Shown here: positions 20,762 to 33,346 of the stretch, piece by piece
Layout: the number at the start of each line of letters is the position of its first letter
Position numbering within the stretch: position 1 is the stretch's first letter
Program-made: the position numbers and the translations under genes
Assembly (NCBI GenBank): GCA_963576565.1
Contig: OY755045.1
Location: forward strand, 36,352,667-36,416,666
DNA from: Aspidapion aeneum
Lineage: Eukaryota > Arthropoda > Insecta > Coleoptera > Brentidae
Direction: 5' to 3'
DNA: 64,000 nucleotides
The notes under the pieces: generated by a model
Databases searched by the model: none
Told to the model about the DNA's origin: nothing
What the model saw: only the letters and a program-made list of their open reading frames with translations

Positions 20762-22227
20762 CAGTGGCGTATCGTAGCCAAGTCTACATGGGGGCTACTT
20801 TTTGAAATTTTGTGTGCGTAAGAACGTTTTAAATCTCAAGCATGCCTTCCCAAATATTTAATATAGATTTTTTGTAGCTAACGAAAGCTTTGGCAAATTA
20901 TTTTAAAAAATATTTTGTACACTATTACTATTGTCCGTCATATTTTAAAAATTGCGAGGGATAAAACTTTGTTAGCATTAAGGGCATCTAACAAAAGCCG
21001 AGTGCGCACGACTCTCTTTTGACACGAGAACACGAACATTTTGTGCAATTCCAATAATAGGTATAAATAGGTGAAGTATAACCGAAATCTTTTAAACCCC
21101 AGTGACAGATTATAATAAATTATAGACGGGAAATTGTAAGGTTCTCCTTTTTTTAACTCACCTTTTTGCAATGGGTATCAACCAAGGTAGCATCAATCAC
21201 TGTTATACTATTTTAATTGTCATTTGTCACTTCCCTTCTTAGTTCGCTTGACAGGCAGGCGCAGGCGTCAGGTACCATAAAAATAAAACAATAAACTTAC
21301 TTATCTGCTCAATTATTCATAAACTTAAAGTTTACTCACCGGGGGCCTCATGCCGCCCTTCCATGCAACTTCACTTTATCGTACATTCCATTAACAATAA
21401 AATCAGATATAACTTTTGGTAATACTTTTAATCTTCTTTCTTCAGCATGCTACCCTAATATAGTATGAGGGCTTCCCCTGGACGCTTAATTGCCGCTAAA
21501 CAGTTAGCATCCCAACATCCAAGTGATAAGGTTATCTTTTACTGAAACCTTCCACCTTGATGTGTCATTCAGAAAGCATGTAAGAACCCATAAAACTTAC
21601 AGATCCTCTAATCTGAAGGAACGCCTGCAGGCACTAATAGACTCTTAGGTTTTTCTCAGTGGCCCGCCATAATGCGCATTGCCTCAACAGTGAACGCCAT
21701 TATGCGCTACACTACCCAACAGTGGTCCGCCATAATGCGCACTGCCTCAACAGTGATCCGCCATTATGCGCTACACTGCTCTTTCACAAATTATCTCACT
21801 TTTCTCTACTGAACTACATTCTCTCTTTTATATTAAACTCTATGCTTGCCTAGCAACACCTAAAACACTTGAGCTCTTGATCCGTCTTTACTGGGCAATA
21901 TCTCACTTCTCAATAATCTTCATTCTTAATGTTTTATTCTATATAATGCTTTTTGCTTGCCTGCCTTTTTAGTCAGCATAAAATAAATAAGTGGGTGTCA
22001 ATAATTATATTAAGAGGGGCTAATTAATAATAATTAAAGAATATTTCCGGTATATTTATGTAAAATACAGAAAAAGTGACGAAAAACTAATTGATTAAAA
22101 ATATACGTTACAGAAATATTTATTTTTTAAATAAAAATCGTATAATTTTAATTTTATATAAGTTAGTCTCCCCTTGTATACTGGGGGCTGTTGCAGCTCT
22201 ATTTATCTTTCACACAATCCGCCACTG
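20762..22227. mobile_element. Possible 1.5-kb hAT-like non-autonomous element
   Basis: CAGTGGCGTATCG at 20762 and CCGCCACTG ending at 22227 could be paired ends, with G-rich (CATGGGGGCT) and C-rich/G-rich (CCCTTGTATACTGGGGGCTG) subterminal sequence as in the small hAT-like MITEs. The flanks do not give a clean 8-bp duplication, so these may be ends of two separate elements. Inside are a 62-bp tandem repeat (21660-21780) and no credible transposase. Confidence 0.35.
21660..21780. repeat. About 62-bp tandem repeat, two copies
   Basis: Copies start at about 21660 and 21722. Each contains CCGCCATAATGCGCA, TGCCTCAACAGTGA and CGCCATTATGCGCTACACT. CGCCATAATGCG and CGCCATTATGCG are near-identical sub-repeats within each unit. 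Confidence 0.8.
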
Positions 22228-22769
22228 GTTGGAATTTAGATTTTTTTTTTAAGTTTAGTGCTTATAGAATTAGACTTTTGATACACATTCTATAATTTTT
22301 TAGCCCGCCTTTGATATTTTATATTATAAGTTTCGGTTCCATCTGTTTGAGATAAGTTTCTGTTTATGCTACTCGATTTTTTTGCTATTAAATATTTAAA
22401 CACAGACTTTGGCGGATTATCACTTTTAATCTTTTTAAGTGCTGAAAAGTATATCCGGACGCATTTTATATGACCATTAGTTTTTTGAGCATTCTAACCG
22501 TAGGCAATTTGGTACATGAGCATGTAATCATCGATAGGGGTGTTCCTCAAAAAGGCGTGATGATGATCCACAAAAAGATTTTTAATTACTACCAAAATTG
22601 ACAGCAATTTTGTCTTTGTCAAAATTTAAAGTGTCCCAAAAGCCCTTCTTGATTCAGAAGCAGTAGTTATTTATTAATGAGCTGAATCATTTTTACATCG
22701 CCGCTGCATGGGCGGCACTAGAGTGCACAGATAAAGTTTATTCTTTTATAGTTTGCTCTAACACTGTAA

Positions 22770-23700
22770 TCCTACCGTAGAATCTACTTAGAGTACTGGT
22801 TACTCAAATTCCTCTGTAATTGTTGCAATCCAGCTTGTTTCCCTTTTTTATATATTAAGGATATGAATTCAATTTTCCAATCAGCAGGTACTGGATATCC
22901 GTTTATGCATTGTTGTAGTAGTTTCTCTGATCCATATGTGAACATTTCAGCGTATATTTCCCCAGGTCCGCTAGCTTTTCCGGATTTAAGCTTTTTAATA
23001 CTATTCTTCATCATTTCTTTTTTGATGATTGCTTCCTCTCCATGTACTTATATATCTCTCCTCAAAGAGGCTGGCAGATATTCGGGTCTCGTTTCCTGCA
23101 GCAGTCCTTTGTAGTGTTCTGTTCATTGTTCAGGTTTGATGATCTGAGTGTTTTTCTTTTGTTGGATTTTTTTCCCGCAGAAATGAATTTCCATACTTCA
23201 GCACTTTGCCTATGTCCTACGTGTGTACTTATATCGTGGCATTTGCGCTCGAACATTTCATTTTTTCCCGTGCGTATCAAATCTCTTAGCTGTCTTCTGC
23301 TTTCCTTGTAGATTGCTAGGTCTCTTTGCTCTTTAGTACTGAGCCATTTCAAGTATGTGCGTTTTTTCTCCTTGACCATTTCCTGGATTTCCTCTGTCCA
23401 CCATATCTTATTGCTATTTCTATTATCTTGGTATCCAACAGCTTCTTTGTTTGTTTCCTCTCTCCTCTATTATGTTTGTATATATCTCTTCAAATGAGTG
23501 TTCTGTGTTGATTAATTTTTAATCTAATCGTTTGTGATACAATCTTTGTGTACTTTCAAATTCTAAACTTCTAAAGTTTTTGATTTTCTTCGATGCATTC
23601 TAGGTTTTCATTTTCTCCAATACTTTCGTCCCTATTTGTTTTTCTTAATGAGAATAATATTTTTGCTTTTACCAGATGGTGATAAGATCCACACCTATAG
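22770..23700 (-). pseudogene. Family A retrotransposon: endonuclease end to early RT
   Basis: On the minus strand, a remnant of the endonuclease C-terminus (HHLVKAKILFSLRK, about 23690-23640) is followed by the linker (WWTEEIQ then MVKEKKRTYLKWLSTKEQRD, 23379 downward) and the beginning of the RT (LKSGKASGPGEIYAEMF, DWKIEFISLIYKKG). Frames change at about 23060 and 23400, and the RT stops at 22784. Same family as 48748-49575. Inactive. Confidence 0.8.
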
Positions 23701-23727
23701 CATAATCAATTATTTGGCTTGAGACTA

Positions 23728-23999
23728 GGGATTTATTGGACTAAAACCTGACTTTATTTTAGAGTCGACTTTATTCTGACAGATTTACAAAGAAAACTGA
23801 CAGCTGACCTTGAAAATTGACATATCAAAGTCAAACTTAAAAATAAAGTCACTAAATTTCATTTAATAAATTCATACACTAATAAATCCGGTTCTTAAAT
23901 ACACAAAGGCCGAATTTGAAAAGACAGCAGCTGCTTTTTATATGTAAATCTGTCACAATAGGGTCGATTTTAAAATAAGGTTTTATTCCAATAAGTGTC
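23728..23999. mobile_element. MITE with TA target duplication
   Basis: Left end GGGATTTATTGGACTAAAAC and inverted right end GACACTTATTGGAATAAAAC, with pairing continuing to GACAGATTTACA (about 60 bp). TA lies on both sides (23726-23727; 24000-24001), as in Tc1/mariner-type elements. Confidence 0.65.
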
Positions 24000-24001
24000 T
24001 A

Positions 24002-25125
24002 CTGATTCAATTGTGTAAAACCCATAACTTAAAAATAAATAGTGGTTTTTTTAAACATAAGGATATTCATCGATATATCTGAACTTAAATACTAAATGTA
24101 CAAAAGTAGGATGTGGGTATTTAAGCTTTTATTTACTGTACCAATAAAAGTTTTAAAATAAAATTCCGGTTCATAATAATTTACCCCCGTATATGAACCA
24201 TTTACACGCTAGATTAACAATGTATACTTTTATTGTCATAGCGTTCTGGATTGACCTCATTTGGATTGTTATCTCGTTTTATCGCATTAAAATTCATCTG
24301 TTAAGTCGTTTAGGTATGCGTTTTAGTAAATGTGAATCTCTAAAATTGGATTCGTCACAGATTTTAGCACCTCGGCTGCGTTCAACTGTGTCCCATGCCA
24401 CATCAAAGGCGGCCTGGAAAGTTGATAAAAAGAAACAAAACAACATCGACGGTTGTATAAACAAAATGGAAACAAAAATTGCCGTTCCTTTGATTTTATC
24501 CGGACGCGAGATCGGATGTCTCATTTAGAATTTAATCGAGTGTGTTGGATTTGTGGACAGATAGTTCCGGAATGCGGATTCTTTTGAACTTTTTAAAGAG
24601 TTTTGGGTTTAAAAAACTCCTTTAAAGGTTGTTATCATTTAACGCTGAGTATTTGTTTATCTGTTTAGTTCGGGGTCAATAAAACTGGCATCGCGTCATC
24701 GTCGTAGCTATGGTGAACCGAAATATGCGGCAAAAAATGTCACGGAGCCATATTTTGCCCTATCAAAATTAATATAGGGGAGAGCGGGTACGAATGTAAC
24801 AATTTTTAAAAAGGCAAAATTATCATAGGTAGTGGAGAATTTTCGAAAGCTTGTGATTTTTATCTGACGTATATTTCTCAGATCATTTACTATAAAACCA
24901 CTGTGCCTTTATAAGATGTGTACAGATGCGAATCATATCAGTTTCAGGTGGACTTTAAGGAAGGCAACAGAATGTCGAAAAGTCAGTGATTTCAAGTACA
25001 GTTCAACTAGCGATTTCGAGTATTGTTTAGCCGACGCAAGAAAAATTTGAAAGAACTATAATTTTTGTTCTTTAAAAAAATGATAAAACATAAAAACTAA
25101 TCGTCTAAGCAAATACTTAATTAAA
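24002..25125. other. Noncoding sequence
   Basis: The open frame at 24193-24528 lacks recognisable domains. AGGGGAGAGCGGGTACG (about 24777) resembles a dispersed G-rich motif also seen at about 28382. No gene called. Confidence 0.45.
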
Positions 25126-25495
25126 TAAATGGATCCATGACGAATCTGATACCTTCCTAGTTATAACAAAAATGGTTGAGGAAAATGTGTTCTACTATAT
25201 TTTGAAAGAAAAAAATGTTTCATATTTTCTATTTTAAAATTATCAAAAAATTGTCATTTTGGCATTAATCTAATCGGCTCGTTAAGTATTGAACACTTTT
25301 CTTCATGAAAATCGGTTCAGCGGCTTAGGAGCTATCGTGTTACGAACAGACATACACACAGACAGACATCACAAGATTGCTGAGATAGGTCAAAATACAC
25401 CCAAATAAAACATTTTCGGTGTAATCTCAAAAAAAAAATTCGTCGAAAATATTACCTTCTCTAGCCATTGCTGCGCGGGTTAGGAAGGTAAAAAG
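25126..25495 (+). repeat. Dispersed repeat (GGATCCAT...), copy 3
   Basis: Has GGATCCATGACGAATCTGAT, TACCTTCCTAG, CTTAGGAGCTATCGTGTTAC, ACACAGACAGACATCAC and GCGCGGGTTAGGAAGGTA in the same order as 15994-16420. Confidence 0.75.
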
Positions 25496-27319
25496 TAGGA
25501 AATTTGTGTATGCTTGACTGTCATGTGCTAAACAGAAAGAGAGAAGAGGGATCTCCTTCTGGTTAGTTTTCTAACCTAGGTACTAAAGGTATCACCTCCA
25601 GAAGTAAGTTTCTGTGTGTGTTTACATCATCAGTGGAGAACACTTTGACAAAAGAGGTGCCGTTGAATTGCTACTGATCCCGAAGGTGCTAGGGCCTATA
25701 CTTTTTTAAAGAGGAGTCCACATGGCGGTCGCCAGACGACATTTTATCACATGATGTAGAATTTAAGGCATACAAATTTCCTAAATTTCAGGCGACTTTA
25801 ATGAAATTCCTTTGATCACACATTACAAATGTCCTCTAATTTGCTATTTTTTCTTTATAGTCCTTCCAGCTCCCACCCATCTCTCCTCCTGTCATTCCTC
25901 CCACCCCCTTCAAAAACTATATTCGCATAATTTTATCAAATATAGGGCGACTTTAAAAATTCTTTCTGCACACGCTTTAGGATATTTGTTCAACACCATT
26001 TTACAACTTCTCATCCCTTTCCCTCTCATTTCCCCCCCCCCCCTTAGTAGTAATAATTCTTTCTGCAAACGCTTTAAGATTTTTTAAACACCATTTTTCT
26101 AGTTCCCCCTCGCTCTCCCCCACCTTCACTTAATGTTTGTAGAAACGCACCTATCTACCCTTTAGGCATAGTTCAATGTTTGACACAAACGCATGATTTG
26201 GGTAACAATTAGGTACCTTCATTTAATTAAATAAATGGCTGATGAAGAAGTAAAACTAAAAGTAAGTTAAAAATAAAAAAAAAATTAAATGAAAAAAACT
26301 CCCTACTGCTAAATCTACTTGTACCTACTATTCGCAGTTGGGTAGACAATTACTCAATAACTGATTCATGAAAATACAAAACTGTATGATTTCGTAAGTG
26401 CGCTTTGGGCATCAAAACTAAAAGTTGAAGCATGTCGTACATTATACTTATACCTATCAATCAAAGTAGATTTACCAGTTGGGGGTTTTTTTAATTAATT
26501 TGACTAAAATATTCAGATACGCAAATTAAAGTGGCTTTTCTCTAATTCAACTTTTCAATTTGAAATTAGAAAAAATAAATGTTGAATACCCGTCGCATAC
26601 ATCTCGCTTCTTACTCACTGCATTAGAAACATAAATTTTCCTAATCTTTTAAATCCACCAGTACCTAAACACACACATGCATCATTAGTAGGTAAGAAAT
26701 TTTACACTTCCATCCCTGCTAATTTTAGATGACAACATGCAAGAAATATTAGATATGTGTTCAAGATAATGTGAGTGTTAGTGTTTGGGTATGTTCTTTA
26801 ATTATTTGCTGTGGCATTGACGTATCTTTCTGTTTCAACACTAAACACATACAACGACATCTTACATCAAAAGTCAAACAGTCTACGATTACTTTTGAAA
26901 GGCATAAAGGATATAAAATGTTTAAAAACACATGGAAAACAATGGGCCCAGAATATTACACACATTATAAAGCTTTAATTAAATTATTTTTTAAACTATT
27001 TTAAACACAGTTGTTTGCCATGTTTTAAAAATGGCGTAAAACGAACACTAGCGAGAGATAAGGGAAAGGTAAGCAAAGCGCGACCTTACCTTGGCTGTAC
27101 CAATGCGAAGGCTAAAATTTTGTTAGCTATAAGGCAATGGCGGCCTGGGAGGCTTAAGCGCGGATCGATACACAGAGATGAATCCTGGGGGGCTTGAGCA
27201 CAGATCGATTTTAATCTTAATTTTTTGAGAAAATTCATATTTTAGGGGCCAATATTTAGTGGTTCTAGGGTGGACTTCAGCCCCTAAGCCCCCCCCTCTA
27301 AGGTCACTCATCGTCAAGT
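25496..27319. other. Noncoding sequence with C-rich blocks
   Basis: Pyrimidine-rich stretches at about 25860-26130 include two similar phrases (TTCTTTCTGCACACGCTTTAGG / TTCTTTCTGCAAACGCTTTAAG, seen as about 21-bp echoes, 25959 and 26051). G-rich MITE debris lies at about 27130-27300. No supported gene. Confidence 0.45.
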
Positions 27320-27668
27320 CAGCTTTACAGGTAGCGAAGCCTAACTCTGATTTTCTATTTTTTGGTTATAATTTTTGACAAGTTTTTCTCGGTTTCGCAT
27401 TGGCGGCTCGTTGTTATTTTAAAAATGTTGTTTTACACAGTCTAAAGATCTATTTAATAATGATACAGTTTCTAGATAGTTTGCAGCCGAACCGAACTTC
27501 TTATTTCTAATTACATAAATATATATAGTTTAGGTACCTTTATACTGTGTAAAACAACATCTTTAAAATAAAATAGAACCGCCAATGCGAAACCGAGGAA
27601 AACATGTCAAAAATAATAACCAAAAAATAGAAAGCCTGACATTAGCTTCGCTTCCTATAAAGCTTACG
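27320..27668. mobile_element. Foldback MITE with about 120-bp arms
   Basis: The left arm (27320-27443) contains TCTATTTTTTGGTTATAAT, TCGGTTTCGCATTGGCGG and GTTGTTTTACACAGT. The right arm (27543-27668) is its inverse with ACTGTGTAAAACAAC, CCGCCAATGCGAAACCGAGG and ATAACCAAAAAATAGAAAG. The loop is about 95 bp. Non-coding. Confidence 0.85.
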
Positions 27669-29489
27669 TTTACGATTAGTGTCCTTATCCCCTCCCCCTG
27701 CGTACGCCATTGCATAAGTGCATACAATAATCTGTATAATTATATTTTTGCATCAAAATGTTAAACCGACCGTCTTTTGGATTCTAATGACACAAAGAAA
27801 AGTGTCACCAAGAGGGGCATGCAACATCTGTCACTTTACATCGGTGAAAATGTCTGTGTAGTTTTTGTGAAGTAATTTAGGGAGTGATGAGGAACAAAAG
27901 GTTAACAAAAAGTCGTTTGTCACCATCATGGGGTATGTCGAAAACTTATTACAGGGGTATTATTGGACTAATTATGGTAAAGTTTATTAAAATAACCTAT
28001 CCTGTTGAAAAACAGTTATCTAGGTGTAGTTGCATTCATACTTGTGAAGTTTATTAACCAATGAATATGGTTTAATGCACACAAACCCAGAGGGGGGGCA
28101 GCAAATGGCTCCCCCATACCTAAGAATCTTTTAAATATTGTTCACTTCTTTTCAAAAAAATCTGGGGACGTTAATGCTTCAGGGGCACCAGGGGCCCGGC
28201 CTTCCAATCCTATGCCTAAGAATTTTTTAGATAATTTCAACATATTTCCACAAAACCTGGGTACGTGACTACATTAAGGTCTCTGCGCCCTCCACCAAGA
28301 CCAAGAGCCAAGAAAACGTTATGATAACGTCCAGATGCACAGAGTTAAAAAATAAACTTAACTAAACCGAATTACTTAATAGGGGAGACCGGGGTTCGCT
28401 GTAACACCGGCGAAAATATAAATGAATGAGCTCACCAATCGGCGTGTAAGAACTGCGACAAAACAAACAACAGTAACCTGCTTTCTACCTTTCTTTAGCA
28501 TATTATAAAATGTCAACAGCAAAAGTTAATGTTTATTCACCTTTGATAAATCCTAAAAATAACAGCTTTTGTGTATTTATAATGTCAAATTGGATTTTAT
28601 GATAACGTGATACGTTTTTAGATACAAACGCACAAAAATCACATCAAAGTTAATTTAACGTGAACAAAAATAATAAAGTTATTTTAAAGTAATATTTGTT
28701 TTGTTAAATCTACATGCTTAAAGATAACTGAAAAACAAGGAGGAATCAAGCTATAAAAATGTAATTTTTGCTGAAGTTTGCTGTGTATATAACTTCATTT
28801 TTACCCTCGTTGTTTTCATGTGCCATATTCACACTTGAAAAGTCCTGCAGAGCATGTTCCAAAACGCCACTGGATAAGACTTTTCAAATCTACTAACTTT
28901 TTGTGATCACAGGAATCAATTCATTAACTGGCGTTTAAAGTTTAGAGGCCAAAGCACTCCTGTATAGATTTCATTGAAGTGAAAAATGTCGCCAATAGGT
29001 GGCACTGCTTCTAGTAAAATCTCAAAAATATTTGGTAGAAAAGCCATGCAAGTCGCGTTTTAAATTTCGTGTAGAAAAGGCGCTAATCTAAAATATCGTA
29101 GAAACATTGCTGTTTTGAATTTAAAATGGCGTTATTACAACGCCGTTTTTAGCAACGTTATTTTTTATAACGTTAATGAATGACCCATTAAGCTTGTTTT
29201 CATATATCAAATAAACGTTTTTTTTTTCTAGCAGCTTTTAAAATCAACGTTTTTTTTCTCACGCGTTTTTTACGTGTTAAACAAGTAATTGTGCTATGTG
29301 AGAATATTGATTTAATATTTTCTAAAACGTGTTTTGAGGCAGGTTGTCTCAGATCGAGTAGGTGCTAGATGTCACATGCAAATCAAATATGGGTTATAGT
29401 CATTGAGTTGATGTCATTATTTATCAACAATTATGAGATCACGATAAGTAAACAGTGCAATTTTGTTTTCGAAAAAATTTGGAATATTT
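27669..29489. other. Noncoding; hAT-like MITE debris
   Basis: 28085-28270 contains two degraded half-copies of the G-rich MITE family (CCCAGAGGGGGGGCAG; CAGGGGCACCAGGGGCCCGG). Otherwise no recognised features. Confidence 0.45.
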
Positions 29490-29668
29490 TCTTATTTGAC
29501 AGTGTTAAAGAAAAACTGGGTCTGGGTTCGATTCCTGGCTAGGTACTTGGATGTTTGTGATTCTTTAAAATGCTTTAACCTTGGTCTAACTTTGCGAAAC
29601 TGGGCCATTAATCTCTACTGGATGGAAAGTCCCAGTATAAAAAAAAAATTAAGAAAAAAATAAATATA
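29490..29668 (+). mobile_element. 5'-truncated tRNA-related SINE
   Basis: A B-box-like GGTTCGATTCC (29525-29535) is followed by a body (CTAGGTACTTGGATGTTTGT; CTGGATGGAAAGTCCCAG) and an A-rich tail (from about 29638). The A-box half is absent or degraded. No protein. Confidence 0.6.
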
Positions 29669-29773
29669 CCGTCAATTTATGTATAAATTTCAGTGCTAAG
29701 CTAAGACCTTGGCTATTAAAAATCGAAATGAAAAAAACGTCTGACGATTAGCCCTGGTCTACCCTAGTGTAGG

Positions 29774-30025
29774 CGGGGGGTGGCTCGGTATTTCCTTTTG
29801 GTGTACAGGCTAGGGGAAATACCAGGAAATACTTGGGAATTACTAGGAAATATACTAGGAAATACCATTGAAAATACTAGGGGGGAAATACTAGGAAATA
29901 CCATTACTTGGGGAATACTAGGAAATACCATTAAAATTTGAGGAAATACTGGGAAATACCAGGAAATACCGTAAGTATTACACCGTAGATAGTTCCTTTT
30001 GGTGTACAAAAATCGGCACTCCTCG
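29774..30025. mobile_element. Small element made of AGGAAATAC repeats, 8-bp TSD
   Basis: Left end CGGGGGGTGGCTCGGTATTT, followed by TCCTTTTGGTGTACA and about 12 degenerate copies of AGGAAATACT/C. The right end is GGTGTACAAAAATCGGCACTC. AGTGTAGG flanks both sides (29766-29773; 30026-30033). The same ends occur, opposite strand, at 53802 and 58389. The open frame across the array is a repeat artefact. Confidence 0.75.
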
Positions 30026-30267
30026 AGTGTAGGTAATAGTTAAAAAAAACTTCAAATATTTAATTTTTTTTTTGCTTTGAACCGACTACTTTGATCAACG
30101 AAAAGCTGTTCAATTTTCGAACTTTCGAGGAAATAATTAGCGCAATCTTTTGATATTTAATTACAATTTCAACAGTATTGATTGATCTATTTTTTGATTT
30201 CCGATTTAAATTAGGAATATGTCTGAATGCATTTTTAAAGTCAGTTCAAGTAGCACTATAGATAGTA

Positions 30268-30429
30268 CATGGGCGCACCCAGAGGGAGGCCTCGAGCCAC
30301 CCCCCAAGCCTAAGATTTTTTTAGATATTTTCCACAGATTTTATGAATAAAAACAAAAAATAGCATAAAAACCGACATGATGGGATCTCGTCCCTCCCCC
30401 CTTAAGACATATTCCTATGTGCGCCACTG
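30268..30429. mobile_element. hAT-like MITE, 162 bp
   Basis: Left end CATGGGCGCACCCAGAGGG and right end ATGTGCGCCACTG are inverted. The interior has CCCCCCAAGCCTAAGATTT and TTTTTTAGATATTTTCCACA, typical of the family. GATAG occurs just outside both ends as a degraded duplication. Confidence 0.65.
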
Positions 30430-31139
30430 GATAGCATATCCTATTTTTAATGAATTAAATACAAAACTTTGTTATTAGCCTGTTTTTGTAAAAGTCAATT
30501 TTGTTAGTTTTGATAATTTTAGTAGTTGGTTTTTCAACAAAAAACAGACTTTTTAATTGTGCCTAATTTTAATATTAACGAACTGTTATTTCATATTCAC
30601 ATGATTTCAAAATTGTTGTTTTTTTTTCCACAAAGCTGTAAGAAAAACATTTCACAAGGAAAATAAAGGATTATTTTAAAAATATTCATAAAAATAATCC
30701 GAAATATTTAAAACATAGGCTCATAGAAAGTTGGCCTACTCACTTTAGGGTTACAGTGACTAAACATAACGAAGCGACAGAGCGCTACTGCGCCGACTTA
30801 GGATAACGATAACCACAATTTTAGTAAGAAATGTGCTGATCCAGGATTCAGTCTTCGAGGGGCCGAGACCCCGTGATGCCGTATATTATGCAATCTGAAG
30901 GCATGGCAGTGGCCGGCGAAGTTCGCCCAACTGCTGTACTATCTTGTCTTGAAACATTTTAGCCTATATTTAACCTATCTCAAAATCTACTTCGGAATGA
31001 GCTACGAAACTTTGCACAGTCGTAGATCTTCATAAAGTTAACAATCCCTACAAGTTTCATAGACTTTCATAAAGTAGTAAAGTAGTTTCGAAATTTCAAA
31101 AAACGTCGAAATTGCCACTCATTCACTTATGTATAAATC
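30430..31139. other. Noncoding sequence
   Basis: No gene recognised. GGGGCCGAGACCCCGTGATG (about 30860) is a half-copy of the hAT-like MITE interior. Confidence 0.4.
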
Positions 31140-31450
31140 ATCAAAACTCTACTGTACTTCCAGACATGCTACAAAGCAAAAAAAACCCTAAATTCTAATT
31201 TACTTTCCTCCCCTATACAAGTTATGTGCCTACTTTCAGAAACGCTCGAGAGCTGAACTTTGGAAGGCCGATAGGAACTATGATAAAACTATCGGAAAAA
31301 ATTTAAAAACATCTAAATTTTAATTTACTTCCCTCCCTTATAAATGTATAGTTATGTAAAAGTAACATTGTCTACTTCCAGAAACGCTAGAGAGCTGAGC
31401 TTTGGCAGTCTGAAAGGAACTATGATAAAACCATCATAGTTCATTCTATC
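31140..31450. repeat. About 170-bp tandem repeat, two partial copies
   Basis: TCTAATTTACTTTCCTCCC... at 31194 recurs as TTTTAATTTACTTCCCTCCC at 31318. CAGAAACGCTCGAGAGCTGA (31238) recurs as CAGAAACGCTAGAGAGCTGA (31379), and GGAACTATGATAAAAC occurs in both. Confidence 0.75.
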
Positions 31451-32268
31451 ATTTTCGCGTAATTGGCTTTCTTTTACAAGAAAAGTTTTTGTTATGATTT
31501 AAATTTTTTATTCATGAAATTTGTGGAAAATATCTAAAAAATATCTTAGCTTTGGGGGGGGGGGGGGGCAAGCCTCAAAGTCTTACCACTGAACGCGCCA
31601 ATAAGGCATAGATATTTTGAGAAGATATAGTTATTATATTGCTTTGCAACCTCACAAAATAATGATCGGCATGCCAGCGCGCATCTTCAATATATACCGG
31701 GGATGACGCTTGATTGTCATGACAAAACAGCATCCATCCAAATGTTAAATGATATTTCTGCGATCGGCAATAAGTGCCCACGAAATTAGCATATCAACTT
31801 GAAATTTTGCACAAATGTACGATTAATTATGTATATTAAAGAAACTTTATAAAATTGGGCCAAATCAGAAAATTGCAAATGCCGCATTTTGGTGCTTTCC
31901 TGAACTTACGCGATGCCTCATTCCAACAACGTTTCTAGATTTAAACCAAATTTTGAACAGTTGTAGGTCAAGGCGTTGGCTCGGTATCTAATAAAAATTT
32001 TGTTCGATCCACGATTTAAAATTTAAAAATGTTGCATATTTTTTGAAAAATTCTCAAAACTCAAAAACTAAATACTAATAATAAAAATTGACTATACAGT
32101 TATGAAGCAAACGCTATGGCCTACAACCGTTTAAAATTTGATTTAAATCGATTTGCTAGTTTTAAAGTAATGAAAATGTGGCCTTGCATGAGTTTAGAAG
32201 AGCCCCAAAATGTATGTATGTATGTATTTTTCTGATCTGACAAACTTCTTTAATATTCTCAGGTCTAA
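31451..32268. other. Noncoding; half hAT-like MITE then AT-rich
   Basis: 31490-31600 carries the family phrase CATGAAATTTGTGGAAAATA followed by a long G run. The remainder has no supported feature. Confidence 0.4.
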
Positions 32269-32618
32269 CCCCTGAATTATAAGTTGCCGTTCGTTAAAGT
32301 TGGACAAAGTTCGGCCTTGCCGTTCGGAAAAGTTGGATAATTCATCTTTATCTTTCGCTGTTAGAGATTCGTAGTCGGCCACGTACGTCATATTTAGTTG
32401 GTTTATTCTTTTATTTTCCTTTTATTTTTTTTTCTTTATTACAAAAGCTAAGTAAGAAAAGGTTAGAGGCTCCATTTTAAACAAAAAAACTACGAAAAAA
32501 ACAATTTTTTTAGGTTATTATTACCGAACGGAAGACGGCAGCCTATAAATGCTAAAATCCGCCTACGAACTGTGAACCGTGAACGTCAACCATGAACGGC
32601 AACTTATAAATCAGGGAT
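32269..32618. mobile_element. MITE with TAA target duplication
   Basis: Left end CCCCTGAATTATAAGTTGCC and inverted right end ATCCCTGATTTATAAGTTGC. TAA flanks both sides (32266-32268; 32619-32621). A TWA triplet duplication fits PIF/Harbinger-type elements. Non-coding. Confidence 0.7.
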
Positions 32619-32621
32619 TAA

Positions 32622-33337
32622 GCTTGCAAAATTTCAGGTTCAAACTTGAATTTCTTGGACACTTATCGCCGGTCGCGGAAGCATCATTTAACATAAGCTA
32701 CATGCGCAAAAGAGATGGCTTCAATTAGCGCTATCTATCTCTGTCCAGTGGAGTGCTATAATTTTTTTAATTCATCATTATTAGGTTATCATTTTATATT
32801 TTACTTCTCCTAAGCCTTTTATTGCCGGAAACCATACCTCTCTTTCTTTTCTTAAAAATAAATATTTTTTTAAAACTTTTATACTTATTATATTATATAG
32901 GTACCTACCCATCGCATTAGGTAGGTGCGTACGAATCTAGAAACCTAAGAAAATAACAATTGACTTTCTAAAAATGGCAAAAATCCAAAACCATTCGTTA
33001 CATCATTAAAATTGGTACCCCACACAGTTCAGCCCTGTTTCTTTTTGTTGGTCTAGAATGTGTATGAAACGTGCCTAGTCATTCTGTTTAAGCCCAGCGA
33101 TAACAATAGAAGCCCAATAAAAGGGTGTGAATTATGAACGGACTGGAGTCAATTTCGTTAAACGTACCAGACGAGTACCGTTTTTCTTGTATTATTAAAA
33201 TTTTGTTCATGATAAATTTGCTAGCACCCAGTAAGACCAAAGTGCTGTAAAGGCAGATAGATTGAGTTGAGCTATCTCTTCTGCATCTCATTTTATTCTG
33301 GCCAGACAGTAATGTGTGTTAGGGTATCGTAGATGTA
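32622..33337. other. Noncoding sequence
   Basis: AT-rich and without a supported gene. Confidence 0.4.
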
Positions 33338-33346
33338 CCATGGATG

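Noticed and set aside
20762..22227. A complete 1.5-kb hAT transposon
   Set aside because: The ends look right, but no duplication and no transposase reading frame were found; kept only as a low-confidence candidate.
24193..24528. 111-codon open frame
   Set aside because: No domain, no splice or start context, overlapping antisense frame of similar length; composition like the surroundings.
26771..27004. 77-codon open frame beginning with a hydrophobic stretch
   Set aside because: Could mimic a signal peptide, but nothing downstream supports a gene and no splice continuation was found.
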